A DNA stretch of 64,000 nucleotides, from positions 93,920,748 to 93,984,747 of the forward strand of contig CM056742.1 of NCBI GenBank assembly GCA_029851415.1. Reading direction: 5' to 3'. This stretch comes from Eretmocerus hayati. Taxonomy: Eukaryota; Arthropoda; Insecta; Hymenoptera; Aphelinidae. Within the stretch, counting starts at the first letter, position 1. Each line of letters begins with the position of its first letter. The notes under the pieces were generated by a model, which was given only the letters and a program-made list of their open reading frames with translations, was not told the DNA's origin and did no database searches. Positions 35,241 to 47,495 of this stretch are shown here, piece after piece. The translations under genes and the position numbers were made by a program.

Positions 35241-37354
35241 ATTGATTATAACTGAGCCATCGATAACTCGAGTAAATCCATTCCACAAGAATATCAGTGA
35301 ATTGACTTGAATGCAAAAAGGATATAATGCAGACGTGGCACTGCCAAAAAAATAGAAATCGAAAAGAGCAATAGGCTCAAGAGCTATTTCGCTCTGAATT
35401 GAAAGAAAAATCATATCTAAAGAAACAAAGAAGTTCAGTATATCTCAACTGTTGGTACTTGAGAGTACCTTCTGACTGATGAATATCAAACATTAACTAA
35501 GGCTATTATGTACATCGGAAATCTTCCTGCTGAATAAACAGAAAGGAATATCTTTATCATCGAAAAAAGAATTAAAGGAAAATCGAGCATTTTATCAATT
35601 CGATTGCACAGAGGGTATGCTAGATTCCGGCTACCCGAGTCAGCAGACTCAAGAATAAAATAATTTAAAAAAACATTTTAAAAATTCGCTTTTATGTGAA
35701 CCGTTAAGCATAATTGCATGTCAAAATTTGAAGTAAATGAAAACTGTTATCTATGTTTCTGTCATAAACAAAGAGTAAGTCAGTTGACGTCCAGCTTCAC
35801 GAATTCCATAATTTCAAGATATCAAAATGGTAAAAGCGTGGGTTGATTGGTGAAAACTACTCTTGATGTGTCAAGTTTACAACCCACGCTTTTACCATTT
35901 TGATATCTTGAAATTATGGAATTCGTGAAGCTGGACGTCAACTGACTTACTCTTTGTTTATGACAGAAACATAGATAACTGTTTTCATTTTCTTCAAATT
36001 TTGACATGCAATTATGCTTAACAGTTCACATAAAAGCGAATTTTTAAAATGTTTTTTTAAATTATTTTATTTTCTCAATTTTAGTTTTATTCTAATCGCT
36101 TGGAATATAGAACACGAATGAAGGATATTAATATCAGCCAGAATGTTGAGATATTATTCTTAAGATTTTTTGGGTATTCATTTTTTCTTAAGCGCTTCAG
36201 AGTGCAAATTGATAAAAAGTGGAATAAATGAGTCAGCTATGGTTTACCAGAAATAATTTCTCATCTCATGTTGAGCATACCCATAATGCTGAATTAATTC
36301 ACAAGCTACAGTCAAATCACATTTAAGAGGCTGTGTTACCCTTATTACTAGAATATGAAGACATCCAATGATATATTAATTTATCATCAGGACATCTCCA
36401 TCCGTTAAGATCATATGATACATCACATGCCAAAGCTCGAACATGGATGATCATATTCCTCAATCAGTAGAGTGAAATTTATTAGAAATGGAATGAGTCT
36501 TTAGGCCAATATAACATGGTATGCTACACTTTAATGGCTGGACCCATGAAAATTCAACCGAAAGAGACTGTTGAATCTCTGTGATGCATCAAGAAGTGAC
36601 AGGAAGCATCCTCAATGGTTCAAATAAACAAGTTCATAACGCGTAGAGCCACTGTGACTATTTTACTTTTGAATGTAGTCCATTTCGTCATTCATCTGAA
36701 GTTTCTTGGAGCATACGATACTAAGAGTGAGGAGAAAGTCTGAATTCAATGACAAATCAAGAAGCACACAGTGTCTCATGAAATATCATTCATCACCTTG
36801 ATTGTGCTTCATGATTTGAAGACCAGGACTCTGGCTCAGCGCGCTTACTGTACATACACCACAAAACTTGATTGCACACTGAGGCCTCAACTTCCTCTCT
36901 GAGCTTGCAAAAAGATGAAACGATTCAAATCTCAGAGGTACCCATTATTTTTCATCTGCTAACACTAATCACAAACTTATTGGTCACACGTGGTGGAGAG
37001 AAACTTTTGATAAGACCATGGTATAGCGAGGTCGCATGCAGAAAACTAGTAAGAATCCAATAGTTAGGCGAGATCGACCGCACTCTGAAAACTGTTGAAA
37101 ACTGAGAAACATCAAATCATCACAATAACAGCACTAAATAAAAAGCAGCAACACAGCCAGCAGTAGTTTAGGCTTGACAGGACAGCATCGCGTGGCAGTG
37201 GCAGCACTTCGAGGAGGTTATGGGTCCTACAGGCAGTTGTTATACTTGTTATAGGATAGGCATCTCATTTCTATTTGTTGATAATCATTACGTTTTGATT
37301 AATCAAAACTAGAAAGAGTGAAATTTTTAGGGTTCGCAAAGAATTGACGAGTTG
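35241..37354. other. BEL 3' region, non-coding as seen
   Basis: Apart from a MITE at 35655-36080, this is AT-rich with no frame above about 65 codons and no envelope-like motif. It may be 3' UTR or a decayed third ORF. Confidence 0.4.
35655..36080. mobile_element. Foldback MITE, TAAAATAATTTAAAA ends
   Basis: A nearly perfect palindrome of about 425 bp with arms of about 190 bp, with only a short unpaired centre near 35850-35880. Terminal sequences TAAAATAATTTAAAA and complement. No coding potential. The high arm identity suggests it is younger than the BEL host. Confidence 0.8.
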
Positions 37355-37554
37355 CGTCGCACATTAGTAAACATTTCACGTCTGCTCAAACAATTTTTAT
37401 TACTCTGAAAACGTGCGATTTCGGAATGTATCAAGGGGGGAAATTGTAGCTTTTGACATGCAGAATCCGAATCCTTTTCCCTCGAAGAGCCTCTCCAACT
37501 CATACGCCCATGGCTAGCGAAAAACCGCAAAAATACTGCAAAAACAACAGTATT

Positions 37555-38036
37555 AAGGCCAGTCCGTAGTGCTTACACTTGCTCACTACTCCATAGATGG
37601 CGCCACGGTGATTTGCATAGCGTAATTCCAACAATATTTAATTTCTAAATAGTTGCAAACACTTTTTGGACCAAATCATTGAGTCAGCGCGCTTCCCAAT
37701 AAAATTTCCAATCATTTGAGCTTGGTCGCGTCTCAAAACTCGCGATATATTTTGCGAGATTTGGAAAATGGCAAAGTGCATGACAGCGTGGTTCCTACGA
37801 TGCGGCAGCGACAGCTCAAGATTGCGGTTTTCCAAATCCTGCAAAATATACCACGAATTTTGAGACGCAACAAAACTCAAATTATTGGAAATTTCATTGG
37901 GAAGCGCGCTGACTCAATGATTTGATCCGAAAAGTGTTTGCAATTATTTAAAAATTAGATATTGTTTGAAAACCTGCATGTACTCCGGTGCGTGTCTGGT
38001 TGCAGTATTGCGGGGACTACGGACTGGCCTTAAGGG
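37555..38036. mobile_element. MITE with TTAA target duplication (piggyBac-like)
   Basis: Terminal inverted repeats GGCCAGTCCGTAGT and ACTACGGACTGGCC are flanked by TTAA on each side. Long sub-terminal inverted repeats follow (around 37630-37770 and 37800-37970). The opposite foldback arm, near 41490, has the unoccupied site AACAGTATTAAGGGTTT when complemented. TTAA targeting is typical of piggyBac transposases, but no transposase is encoded here. Confidence 0.85.
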
Positions 38037-38339
38037 TTTAACTCAGAGGGGAAGCAATTTGAGCAAATTTTCATGAGGAACAAAATTGTTTCATTTTTCA
38101 ATACAAAATCGATGGTATGGTTGATTTTCCTGAAAAAGCCAATTTTTTTGGTTTTTTCTCATTTTGGAGGCTTTTCCGCCCGAATTTCGGAATGCACATT
38201 GCGGCAATCGAAAGAGCGGAAAATTTTACGTCGAAATATGTATTCGAAAAATTTTCTCTAAATTGACCCAGTGTGACGTGAACTCGAAAAAAGAAGCGAA
38301 AACCTAAAAAACGCTTGGGAGACCACAAAAAGCTCTTGT

Positions 38340-40335
38340 AGCTCAGAAAAGAAGCAAGTTACGCAAATTTTGATGAGGAACAAAGTTATTGCATTTCTTA
38401 GTATAAATTAGGCATTTTATCTGGTTTTCCAAAAAAAGCCATTTTTGGGGGGTTTTGGCCACTCTTGAGGCTTTTTCAGCCGGATTCCAAAATTTCGACT
38501 GCGGCAATCGAAAGAACAGAAAATTTTACGTCAAAATATGTATTTCAAATTTTTTTCACATCCACCCTGATTGCCGAGAACCAGAGGAATGAAGAAAAAA
38601 TGGGAAAAAAGGCATGGGAGACCACAAAAAGCTCTTGTAGCTCAAAAAAGAAGCAATTTACGCAAATTTTGATGAGGAACAAAGTTATTGCATTTCTTAG
38701 TATAAATTAGGCATTTTATCTGGTTTTCCAAAAAAAGCCATTTTTGGGGGGTTTTGGCCACTCTTGAGGCTTTTTCAGCCGGATTCCAAAATTTCGACTG
38801 CGGCAATCGAAAGAACAGAAAATTTTACGTCAAAATATGTATTTCAAATTTTTTTCACATCCACCCTGATTGCCGAGAACCAGAGGAATGAAGAAAAAAT
38901 GGGAAAAAAGGCATGGGAGACCACAAAAAGCTCTTGTAGCTCAAAAAAGAAGCAATTTACGCAAATTTTGATGAGGAACAAAGTTATTGCATTTCTTAGT
39001 ATAAATTAGGCATTTTATCTGGTTTTCCAAAAAAAGCCATTTTTGGGGGGTTTTGGCCACTCTTGAGGCTTTTTCAGCCGGATTCCAAAATTTCGACTGC
39101 GGCAATCGAAAGAACAGAAAATTTCACGTCAAAATATGTATTTCAAATTTTTTTCACATCCACCCTGATTGCCGAGAACCAGAGGAATGAAGAAAAAATG
39201 GGAAAAAAGGCATGGGAGACCACAAAAAGCTCTTGTAGCTCAAAAAAGAAGCAATTTACGCAAATTTTGATGAGGAACAAAGTTATTGCATTTCTTAGTA
39301 TAAATTAGGCATTTTATCTGGTTTTCCAAAAAAAGCCATTTTTGGGGGGTTTTGGCCACTCTTGAGGCTTTTTCAGCCGGATTCCAAAATTTCGACTGCG
39401 GCAATCGAAAGAACAGAAAATTTCACGTCAAAATATGTATTTCAAATTTTTTTCACATCCACCCTGATTGCCGAGAACCAGAGGAATGGAGAAAAAATGG
39501 GAAAAAAGGCATGGGAGACCACAAAAAGCTCTTGTAGCTCAAAAAAGAAGCAATTTACGCAAATTTTGATGAGGAACAAAGTTATTGCATTTCTTAGTAT
39601 AAATTAGGCATTTTATCTGGTTTTCCAAAAAAAGCCATTTTTGGGGGGTTTTGGCCACTCTTGAGGCTTTTTCAGCCGGATTCCAAAATTTCGACTGCGG
39701 CAATCGAAAGAACAGAAAATTTCACGTCAAAATATGTATTTCAAATTTTTTTCACATCCACCCTGATTGCCGAGAACCAGAGGAATGAAGAAAAAATGGG
39801 AAAAAAGGCATGGGAGACCACAAAAAGCTCTTGTAGCTCAAAAAAGAAGCAATTTACGCAAATTTTGATGAGGAACAAAGTTATTGCATTTCTTAGTATA
39901 AATTAGGCATTTTATCTGGTTTTCCAAAAAAAGCCATTTTTGGGGGGTTTTGGCCACTCTTGAGGCTTTTTCAGCCGGATTCCAAAATTTCGACTGCGGC
40001 AATCGAAAGAACAGAAAATTTCACGTCAAAATATGTATTTCAAATTTTTTTTCACATCCACCCTGATTGCCGAGAACCAGAGGAATGAAGAAAAAATGGG
40101 AAAAAAGGCATGGGAGACCACAAAAAGCTCTTGTAGCTCAAAAAAGAAGCAATTTACGCAAATTTTGATGAGGAACAAAGTTATTGCATTTCTTAGTATA
40201 AATTAGGCATTTTATCTGGTTTTCCAAAAAAAGCCATTTTTGGGGGGTTTTGGCCACTCTTGAGGCTTTTTCAGCCGGATTCCAAAATTTCGACTGCGGG
40301 AACCGAAAGAGCAAAAAATTTTACATTGAAATGGG
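38340..40335. repeat. 299-bp tandem array, seven units
   Basis: The anchor TTGAGGCTTTTTCAGCCGG recurs at about 38466, 38765, 39064, 39363, 39662, 39960 and 40260. Inner units are almost identical; first and last diverge, as in an array homogenised by unequal exchange. Confidence 0.92.
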
Positions 40336-40364
40336 TTTCTCAACATTTTCCTTCCAACATCAGG

Positions 40365-41190
40365 GTGGATGTGAAAAAAATTTGAAATACATATTTTGAC
40401 GTGAAATTTTCTGTTCTTTCGATTGCCGCAGTCGAAATTTTGGAATCCGGCTGAAAAAGCCTCAAGAGTGGCCAAAACCCCCCAAAAATGGCTTTTTTTG
40501 GAAAACCAGATAAAATGCCTAATTTATACTAAGAAATGCAATAACTTTGTTCCTCATCAAAATTTGCGTAAATTGCTTCTTTTTTGAGCTACAAGAGCTT
40601 TTTGTGGTCTCCCATGCCTTTTTTCCCATTTTTTCTTCATTCCTCTGGTTCTCGGCAATCAGGGTGGATGTGAAAAAAATTTGAAATACATATTTTGACG
40701 TAAAATTTTCTGTTCTTTCGATTGCCGCAGTCGAAATTTTGGAATCCGGCTGAAAAAGCCTCAAGAGTGGCCAAAACCCCCCAAAAATGGCTTTTTTTGG
40801 AAAACCAGATAAAATGCCTAATTTATACTAAGAAATGCAATAACTTTGTTCCTCATCAAAATTTGCGTGAATTGCTTCTTTTTTGAGCTACAAGAGCTTT
40901 TTGTGGTCTCCCATGCCTTTTTTCCCATTTTTTCTTCATTCCTCTGGTTCTCGGCAATCAGGGTGGATGTGAAAAAAATTTGAAATACATATTTTGACGT
41001 AAAATTTTCTGTTCTTTCGATCGCCGCAGTCGAAATTTTGGAATCCGGCTGAAAAAGCCTCAAGAGTGGCCAAAACCCCCCAAAAATGGCTTTTTTTGGA
41101 AAACCAGATAAAATGCCTGATTTATACTAAGAAATGCAATAACTTTGTTCCTCATCAAAATTTGCGTAACTTGCTTCTTTTTTGAGCTAC
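40365..41190. repeat. 299-bp units, three inverted copies
   Basis: The complement of the same anchor at about 40447, 40746 and 41046. They form the opposite foldback arm. Confidence 0.9.
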
Positions 41191-41696
41191 AAGAGCTTTT
41201 TGTGGTCTCCCAAGCGTTTTTTAGGTTTTCGCTTCTTTTTTCGAGTTCACGTCACACTGGGTCAATTTAGAGAAAATTTTTCGAATACATATTTCGACGT
41301 AAAATTTTCCGCTCTTTCGATTGCCGCAATGTGCATTCCGAAATTCGGGCGGAAAAGCCTCCAAAATGAGAAAAAACCAAAAAAATTGGCTTTTTAAGGA
41401 AAATCAACCATACCATCGATTTTGTATTGAAAAATGAAACAATTTTGTTCCTCATGAAAATTTGCTCAAATTGCTTCCCCTCTGAGTTAAACCCTTAATA
41501 CTGTTGTTTTTGCAGTATTTTTGCGGTTTTCCGCTAGCCATGGGCGTATGAGTTGGAGAGGCTCTTCGAGGGAAAAGGATTCGGATTCTGCATGTCAAAA
41601 GCTACAATTTCCCCCCTTGAAACATTCCGAAATCGCACGTTTTCAGAGTAATAAAAATTGTTTGAGCAGACGTGAAATGTTTACTAATGTGCGTCG

Positions 41697-42191
41697 GCTG
41701 CTGTGATATAGCGAGGAGCGAGGCTCTTGCTCTTGCTGATCGCGCGGATAAACCTTTATGATAAATATGCAATGAGAAAGAGAGAGAGGTCCGACGCTGC
41801 GCACAAACCTATTTGCATTTACACAAATATTGAATCGCGCAGAGCTCGGAAACCCACACGAATACACGGGATACCACGCAATTCCACGTCAGTGACACAC
41901 TCACACGAAGAATTCGGTGGCGCGGCCGCGGCCGAGTTCAATAAAAGCGAATAAAAAGGCACGTCCATCCTCGTAGGAGTGAACGTCCTTGGCAACCGCA
42001 CAAGGGACTCTCATTTCATATAGTGATCGCCAGATTGCGAGACACTAACCTAGTGCTCACGCACCAACGGGTCACTGATACTATTTCACTAAATGGCTCT
42101 AAGTTGCAATCTGAAACGAATTTGAACTCGCAAACTCTACGTTCTGAAATCTTCAACAGAATCAATCACTTAGTGTCCTGTAATTGAGAAT
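41697..42191. other. BEL sequence between integrase and foldback insertion
   Basis: No open frame on the BEL strand. A GC-rich palindrome GGCGCGGCCGCGGCCG lies near 41920. Confidence 0.4.
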
Positions 42192-43184
42192 TCAATTCTC
42201 ATCACTTTCATCTCCGGATGCTACAGGAACAAGTAGAACGAGCTTAACAATTGGTCGAGTGAACGCAGATGTGGCTGTACGAAGCTTGACTACTCGAACT
42301 CGTCCATCAGAACCAGGGCAGGTTTCTGTGATCACAGCTAAAGGCCAAGAAGCAGGTGCTCGGCACTCATCCCGAATCAAGACGACATCTCCAACTCGAT
42401 AAGCTCTCGAAGGTTTCGACCATTTATGTCGTTTCGGCAGTGCTCGCAGATAATCCTTGGACCAAGACGACCAAAATTCCTGAACTAGCTGGGTCATCCA
42501 CCGGTATCGCTTGCCAACCGAAATTGGCCCTGATGGAACGGATGGCTCTGGAATTATGAAGGAGGGCCTTTGTATACGAAAATGCGAAGGTGTGAGCGCA
42601 GCGAGATCAGAAGGATCATCTCTGAGAGGCGCAAGGGGCCTTAAATTTATGCATGCTTCGATCTGACTAAGAACAGTAGAGAATACAACAAAGGTTAATA
42701 CGTGACCACCAACTATCCTTTTGAAGTGATGCTTTGCGGACTTGACAGCCGCCTCCCAAATGCCTCCGAAGTGAGGAGCAGACGGTGGGTTGAATCTCCA
42801 TTCAGTTCCCATGTTGGTCAGATCGATCGCAATCTCCTTGGATTCTTCGGAAGCCTCGTCGAAACGCTTTCGGATCTCGGCCTCTGCACCAACGAAGTTC
42901 AGCGCGTTGTCGCACTCCAATCTCGAACAACGCCCTCGTAGTGCAGTGAAGCGTTTAAAGACGGCAGTGAAGGCTTCTGAAGTGCAATCCTCCACAGTTT
43001 CCAAATGAGCGGCTCTTATGCTTAGACATATGAAAACACAAATATAAGCTTTCATGGTGCCCCTACCGCGAGTTTTCTCAAGACGTATTTTGAACGGACC
43101 AGCAAAGTCCACACCAGAATACTCGAACGGATAAGCGGGAGTGACCCGTACCTTGGGAAGATCTCCCATCAATTGAGTTGACAA
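42192..43184 (-). pseudogene. BEL integrase core and C-terminal domain
   Basis: 330 open codons in the same frame as the rest of pol. Core motifs: YSGVDFAGPF with the first Asp, ECDNALNFVGA with the second Asp (family consensus SDNGTNF, so altered around it), and GGIWEAAVKS with the Glu. It is followed by a DUF5641-like region (SDGRVRVVKLRT near the end). It inserts the cDNA into the host genome. The catalytic triad appears present, but upstream stops prevent expression. Confidence 0.88.
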
Positions 43185-43214
43185 TTTCCCTGAATAGCGG
43201 AGACATACCGTGCA

Positions 43215-44381
43215 TTAATTTATTGCGACCTTCACTGCTTGCCTGCCCTTAAGTATCCAAAACTGATTACGTAGACAAGTCAATGTCAGTTGCGTCCCAC
43301 CATGCTGACTCTCCGCGTGCGCTCGCCTAATGAATAGAACAGTCAGTGGACTGTGACATGGTAGAATCAAAGGATGCCTTGGCTGGTAGTCGAGAGAAGC
43401 ATGCCGAAGTCTGCCACCAACTCTTAGTAGCCCCTGATCGAGAAATTGCCGTAACTTTAGTAGGTTGGTATCCTTGTGTTCCCTCCCCTGCTCGAGGCCT
43501 CTGAAACTATCACCAAAACTATTCTTCTGGTCGAGATAAATCCATAGCAATTCAGCATTTTTGAGTTCTCTAGGTTTCAACAAACCCTCTGAAATAGCGT
43601 CAAACTCAATGAATTTCAACTTCAAAAATCTAATTTTGTCCCTTCTTCCGTTGCTCAGACGGAGGTTTAGCTTCGTCAGAAAGCGGAGACACATTGCCGT
43701 AATCCGTAGAAGCCTTGTAACGGTAGAGTACCTATTTACCAGATCGTTCCGAGTCATGAAATCCGGAAACTGACTCGCCGTGGTGGCGTGAGAAAAAGTT
43801 CTCTCTTCAAGAGGATCAACTTGCAGATTCTCAGCCTCAGTGGTCCACGGATTACATGACTTTGTAAGGAACGAATGACCTTTCCACCACAGTTCGAAAG
43901 AAGACAAACTTTCCGGGCTCAAACCACGAGGAACAACATCCGCTGGATTATCTTTGGACCTGACATGGTGCCAATGAGCTTGAGGAACCAATTCCTGAAT
44001 TAACGTGCAACGATTGGCAACGAATGTCTGCCACCGACTCGGCAGAGCTCTAATCCAATACAGAACATCTCGCGAATCTGACCACAAATGAACCGAAGAA
44101 ATCTCTAACGGCATAGTTTTTAAGAAATGATCGACGAGACTAGCTAGTAAGTGAGCTGCGCAAAGCTCGAGGCGAGGTATGCTGATAGTTTTGATTAAAG
44201 CCACTTTCGACTTAGCGCACTGCAACGAAACTATAACTTGTTCATTCATGATCATCCTCAAATAAATGACCGCCCCAAAAGCTTTCGAAGAAGCGTCGGC
44301 AAACCCATGCAGTTCAATTGTCACGCCGTTACCTGAACATCCTATCCACCGAGGTATCCTGATTTCTTCCAACTTTGACAA
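43215..44381 (-). pseudogene. BEL RNase H and integrase zinc-binding domain
   Basis: 388 open codons. The RNase H part has LHGFADAS, ISIPRLEL, LWSDS and DNPADVVPRG, the usual acidic positions of BEL RNase H. The end has HAESQHGGTQLTLTCLRNQFWI, shown here as parts: HAESQHGG and RNQFW, the His pair of the integrase zinc finger. A TAA at 43215-43217 falls just before its CTVC Cys pair, which is read in the same frame immediately beyond. This stop is one of six in-frame nonsense codons in gag-pol. Confidence 0.88.
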
Positions 44382-44435
44382 TTTACTGTACCAATCAAGC
44401 CACTGATTTGAATAATCATCTGGAAGGATATCATC

Positions 44436-45092
44436 TCAACCACATTTCAATAACCACAACGATTGCATGAATATTTTCGCCCAGATCACCACTGGAGCCA
44501 ACCAACCCAAAGGATCAAATATTTTAGCAGTGAGTGATAAAACTATTCTTTCAGTCAACTTCTGGCTAACAAGGACTTGTGGCTTTATATTGAAATGGAA
44601 ACAATCCTCTCTCGGAGCCCAGGAGAGGCCCAATATAGAAGTAGAACTATTTTCAGAATCGAAAGTTGCCGAACCGGTGATTCGATGAGCGACAGGAATT
44701 TCCTCAATCAGCCTAGCATCATTTGCTGCCCATTTCCTTAGATCGAAACCGCCCACCTTGGAAATTTCGATCAACTGTTATTGCTTCCCTCGAGCTTCCT
44801 CTACTGTTTCTCCCCCCGACATAGAATCATCCATGTATGATTCATCTTGAATGATTCCAACAGCTGAGGCGAATAGGTGCCCGTAATCTTGCGCTCATTG
44901 CCTTAAAACCCGAATGGCTAGATATGGCGAACACTTTGACCCGTACGTGATTGTTCTTAGAAGGAACAAAAGAACTTCTGAATCTGAATTCTCTCTCCAA
45001 AGAATCATCTGCAAATGACGGTCTCTAGGATCAACCAAAATTTGCCGAAACATTTTCTTTATGTCAGCAACAAAAACAAACTCATATCTACG
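44436..45092 (-). pseudogene. BEL reverse transcriptase, catalytic and connection region
   Basis: Same frame as neighbouring pol pieces, broken by TGA at 44895-44897, TAA at 44778-44780 and TGA at 44436-44438. Between them the frame reads the RT palm, including an intact YMDD at 44826-44837 (ESYMDDSMSGG), and then LGLSWAP and FDPLGWLAPVV, both typical of BEL connection domains. The polymerase site is therefore preserved while the frame is not. Confidence 0.85.
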
Positions 45093-46169
45093 TCACCTCA
45101 AGATCGGATCAATCAATTCTGGGAGCAAGTTTTCTCCAGTGAAGAGTAGATCATTCAGAGACGTACCGTGAATAGGATTTGACCCATTGGAAACAACTCG
45201 TAGCTTCTTAGAACCTTGAAGTACGCCGTGATGTGATAGGATATGACAACGTTTCAACTCTCCAACTGACAACTTTGGAGATCTTTCCATGTGCGCAAGT
45301 TGCTCATACTCTGCCATAAATGCACTGTATTTCGCCGCAAAATTCGGATTTTTCTCAAATTTTCGCTCCATGGAAAATAAAGTTTTCAAAGCTGTATTGT
45401 GAGAATCGCTCAAGTTGAAGCCTGAGTTTTGATATAAATCCTCCTTGACCAGTAACCGCACCATGTCACGACCGTCAGGGGCTTGTGAATGAGTTTGCCG
45501 AAAATGTTCTTCGCATTTGCGATCATCTTCCGACAATGTTCTGCGGACCGGTGCAATATCTTCTTGTTTGAAAAACCGATCAAGAATGGAATCCAATACC
45601 AAGTCATCTACCAACTGCAAATGTGAGGATTGCGGCTCTCTGTTCTCGCCCACTGATGAAGAAACAACCCACCCCAACTCCGTATTCGTAGCAATTGGTT
45701 GATTCGAAGGATCGAATTTTGCCTTCTCCACTCCCTCAAGCACTATTTGAGCGTGAATTCTGGCGCCGAGCAACATATCGATCGATCTAGATTTTAGAAA
45801 TTGAGGATCAGCTAATTTCGAATTCTTAAGATGATCCCATTTATCCTTCCCTAATGAGACAGAAGCTCTGTAGCTTGGAACCTTGGGGATTATGTGCGCT
45901 TGAACGTCACACGCGAATTCCGAAGAAAACCTGGGCCTCACAGTAAAGTTAGCAGTACCTCTCGAGAAATACGTGTTGGTGTCTGCTACCCCTTTGATTT
46001 CAACTTTAGATTTCAGTCTCCGTAAACCTAACTTCTGACAAGCATTCTCCATGATGAAGGAAGATTGCGAGCAGTGATCAATCAAAGCCGTGAAATAGAA
46101 ATCAAAACCGGCAGCTGATATCACTCTCACTACCGCAGTGGGCAAAAGCACGAAACCCGAACCTATCAC
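45093..46169 (-). pseudogene. BEL aspartic protease and start of reverse transcriptase
   Basis: 358 open codons. The retroviral-type protease region (DUF1758-like) has ALIDHCSQSSFI where the family has a D-S/T-G triad; the Asp (residue 31) remains but the next two residues are His and Cys. MLLGARIHA and TELGWVVSS are further family landmarks. The RT start is seen as LRVVSNGS and GTSLNDLLFTG. It ends at TGA 45093-45095, after which the same frame continues into the RT palm. Confidence 0.85.
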
Positions 46170-47495
46170 AGGAGTAAGACAAGATGTGGTTGTTGAGTGA
46201 GAATGCTCACCCGTTCCCGAACCCTTCGATCTCCAGGGGAGGCAGAACCGACCCCTTTTGGAGCACTTTGAGGATCACTTCGCTTCTGAGAATTCTGATG
46301 TATGAAACTATGATGTTCCCCGTTACATTTGCGACAAAGTTTCTGGGATTTACAGAATCTTGCGCCGTGAGAACCGTGAGAAACATAACCTCTCTTCCGT
46401 AACAAAAGCCCTACGATCAGCCACACTTTTAGCCTTGAATGAATCGCACTGCGAGAGGTGATGATTCTCCGAACAGGAGGGGTAAACCTTCTCAGCATGG
46501 TTGGAATCCGTATCCGTAGCCATGGAGTTAGTCTTCCCAGATCCCGAGGGCTTAGCTGGTTGACTACTATGATGTATACTCTCAATTGATTCTAAAGTAG
46601 CAAGCTGATCTTTAATGGAATCTTCTAGCTGAGCTACAGAAGGAGGAACGTTCGTTTCGTCCAAATGCTTCTCCCACTCTCTCCGAGTAGCTGCATCAAA
46701 TTTCGAAACCGTAAAATATACGAACAAATCCTCTCCACTTCTTCCAATAGGACGATCTATACCATTCAAGAAGGTCCTCGTTTCAGAAGAACCCGAAGAA
46801 AGATTCTTCATTTCAGCATGTGAATCCGTTTTCATGGGCTTCAAAGAGAGAAAAGCACCGAGCGATAGATTCACTAATCTACGTTTATTCTCATAGTAGT
46901 CGCATCAATCTGACCAAGGTTCATTGTAATTATCCCCAACTATCTCAATCCCTTTAATCTGATCCAGGGCTTCACCCGAAAGTTTGGTTCTCGAATGATA
47001 GAACTTCACAACTGGTTCCATTTCCCTGCGATGGACCAAAGATTTGAACAAATCTCTAAAATTTGCCCATTCATTAAATTTCCCGGGAAAAACGGGAAGA
47101 TCAACTTTGGCGAGAGAGTAGGAATTTTCCGTATTTACGTGCTGTACAACGGGAGCAACGTTGTTGACAGCCGAAGCATTTGCCTCACGTTCAGCTCTAT
47201 CTCTATCAGCAAATTCATCTAAAACCTGTCGAAAATCCGATTCATTTGCGACATATGATTCTTCTACAAAATCCGGGATTTCAATTTTGGAGTAATCATA
47301 GTCTAACAATTTGCTCTTACTTGCCAAGATCTTATTGTGATTTTGAATGAAAGTCTGATAATGAGTAACCAGATTATCCAATCTGGTCGTGGCACTAGCT
47401 TTAGTCATTTCAGCTTGACCTAAAGCCTTGTAATCGCGGAATGAATTTCCAATTTTAGCCTGTAAATCCAGCTGTTGTTGATAAAGAGCGTCCAT
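46166..47495 (-). pseudogene. BEL gag
   Basis: The start at 47495 gives MDALYQQQLDLQAKIGNSF and a coiled N-terminus, then the DUF1759-like capsid region with LPVFPGKFNEWANFRDLF and LSGEALDQIKGI. A TGA at 46905-46907 interrupts; the same frame continues (46350-46904) through a CSENHHLSQC knuckle. Near 46400 a frameshift moves the second knuckle (CKSQKLCRKCNGEHH) to another frame for about 200 bp, after which pol resumes in the original frame. Two compensating indels and one stop therefore disable gag. Confidence 0.85.

Larger units (their letters stand above)
37360..41691. mobile_element. 4.3-kb foldback element with 299-bp tandem units
   Basis: Ends CACATTAGTAAACATTTC and complement, flanked by CGTCG on both sides (37355-37359 and 41692-41696). 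Arms invert around about 40345. The left arm carries seven 299-bp units and a 0.48-kb MITE, the right arm three units. Removing the MITE and four units makes the arms nearly equal (about 1.3 kb each). The recurrent 81-codon frame within each unit is identical because the units are, and shows no protein motif. Confidence 0.8.

Noticed and set aside
38465..39906. Repeated identical 81-codon frames suggesting a gene family
   Set aside because: They are the 299-bp tandem unit. No start context, promoter or protein motif.
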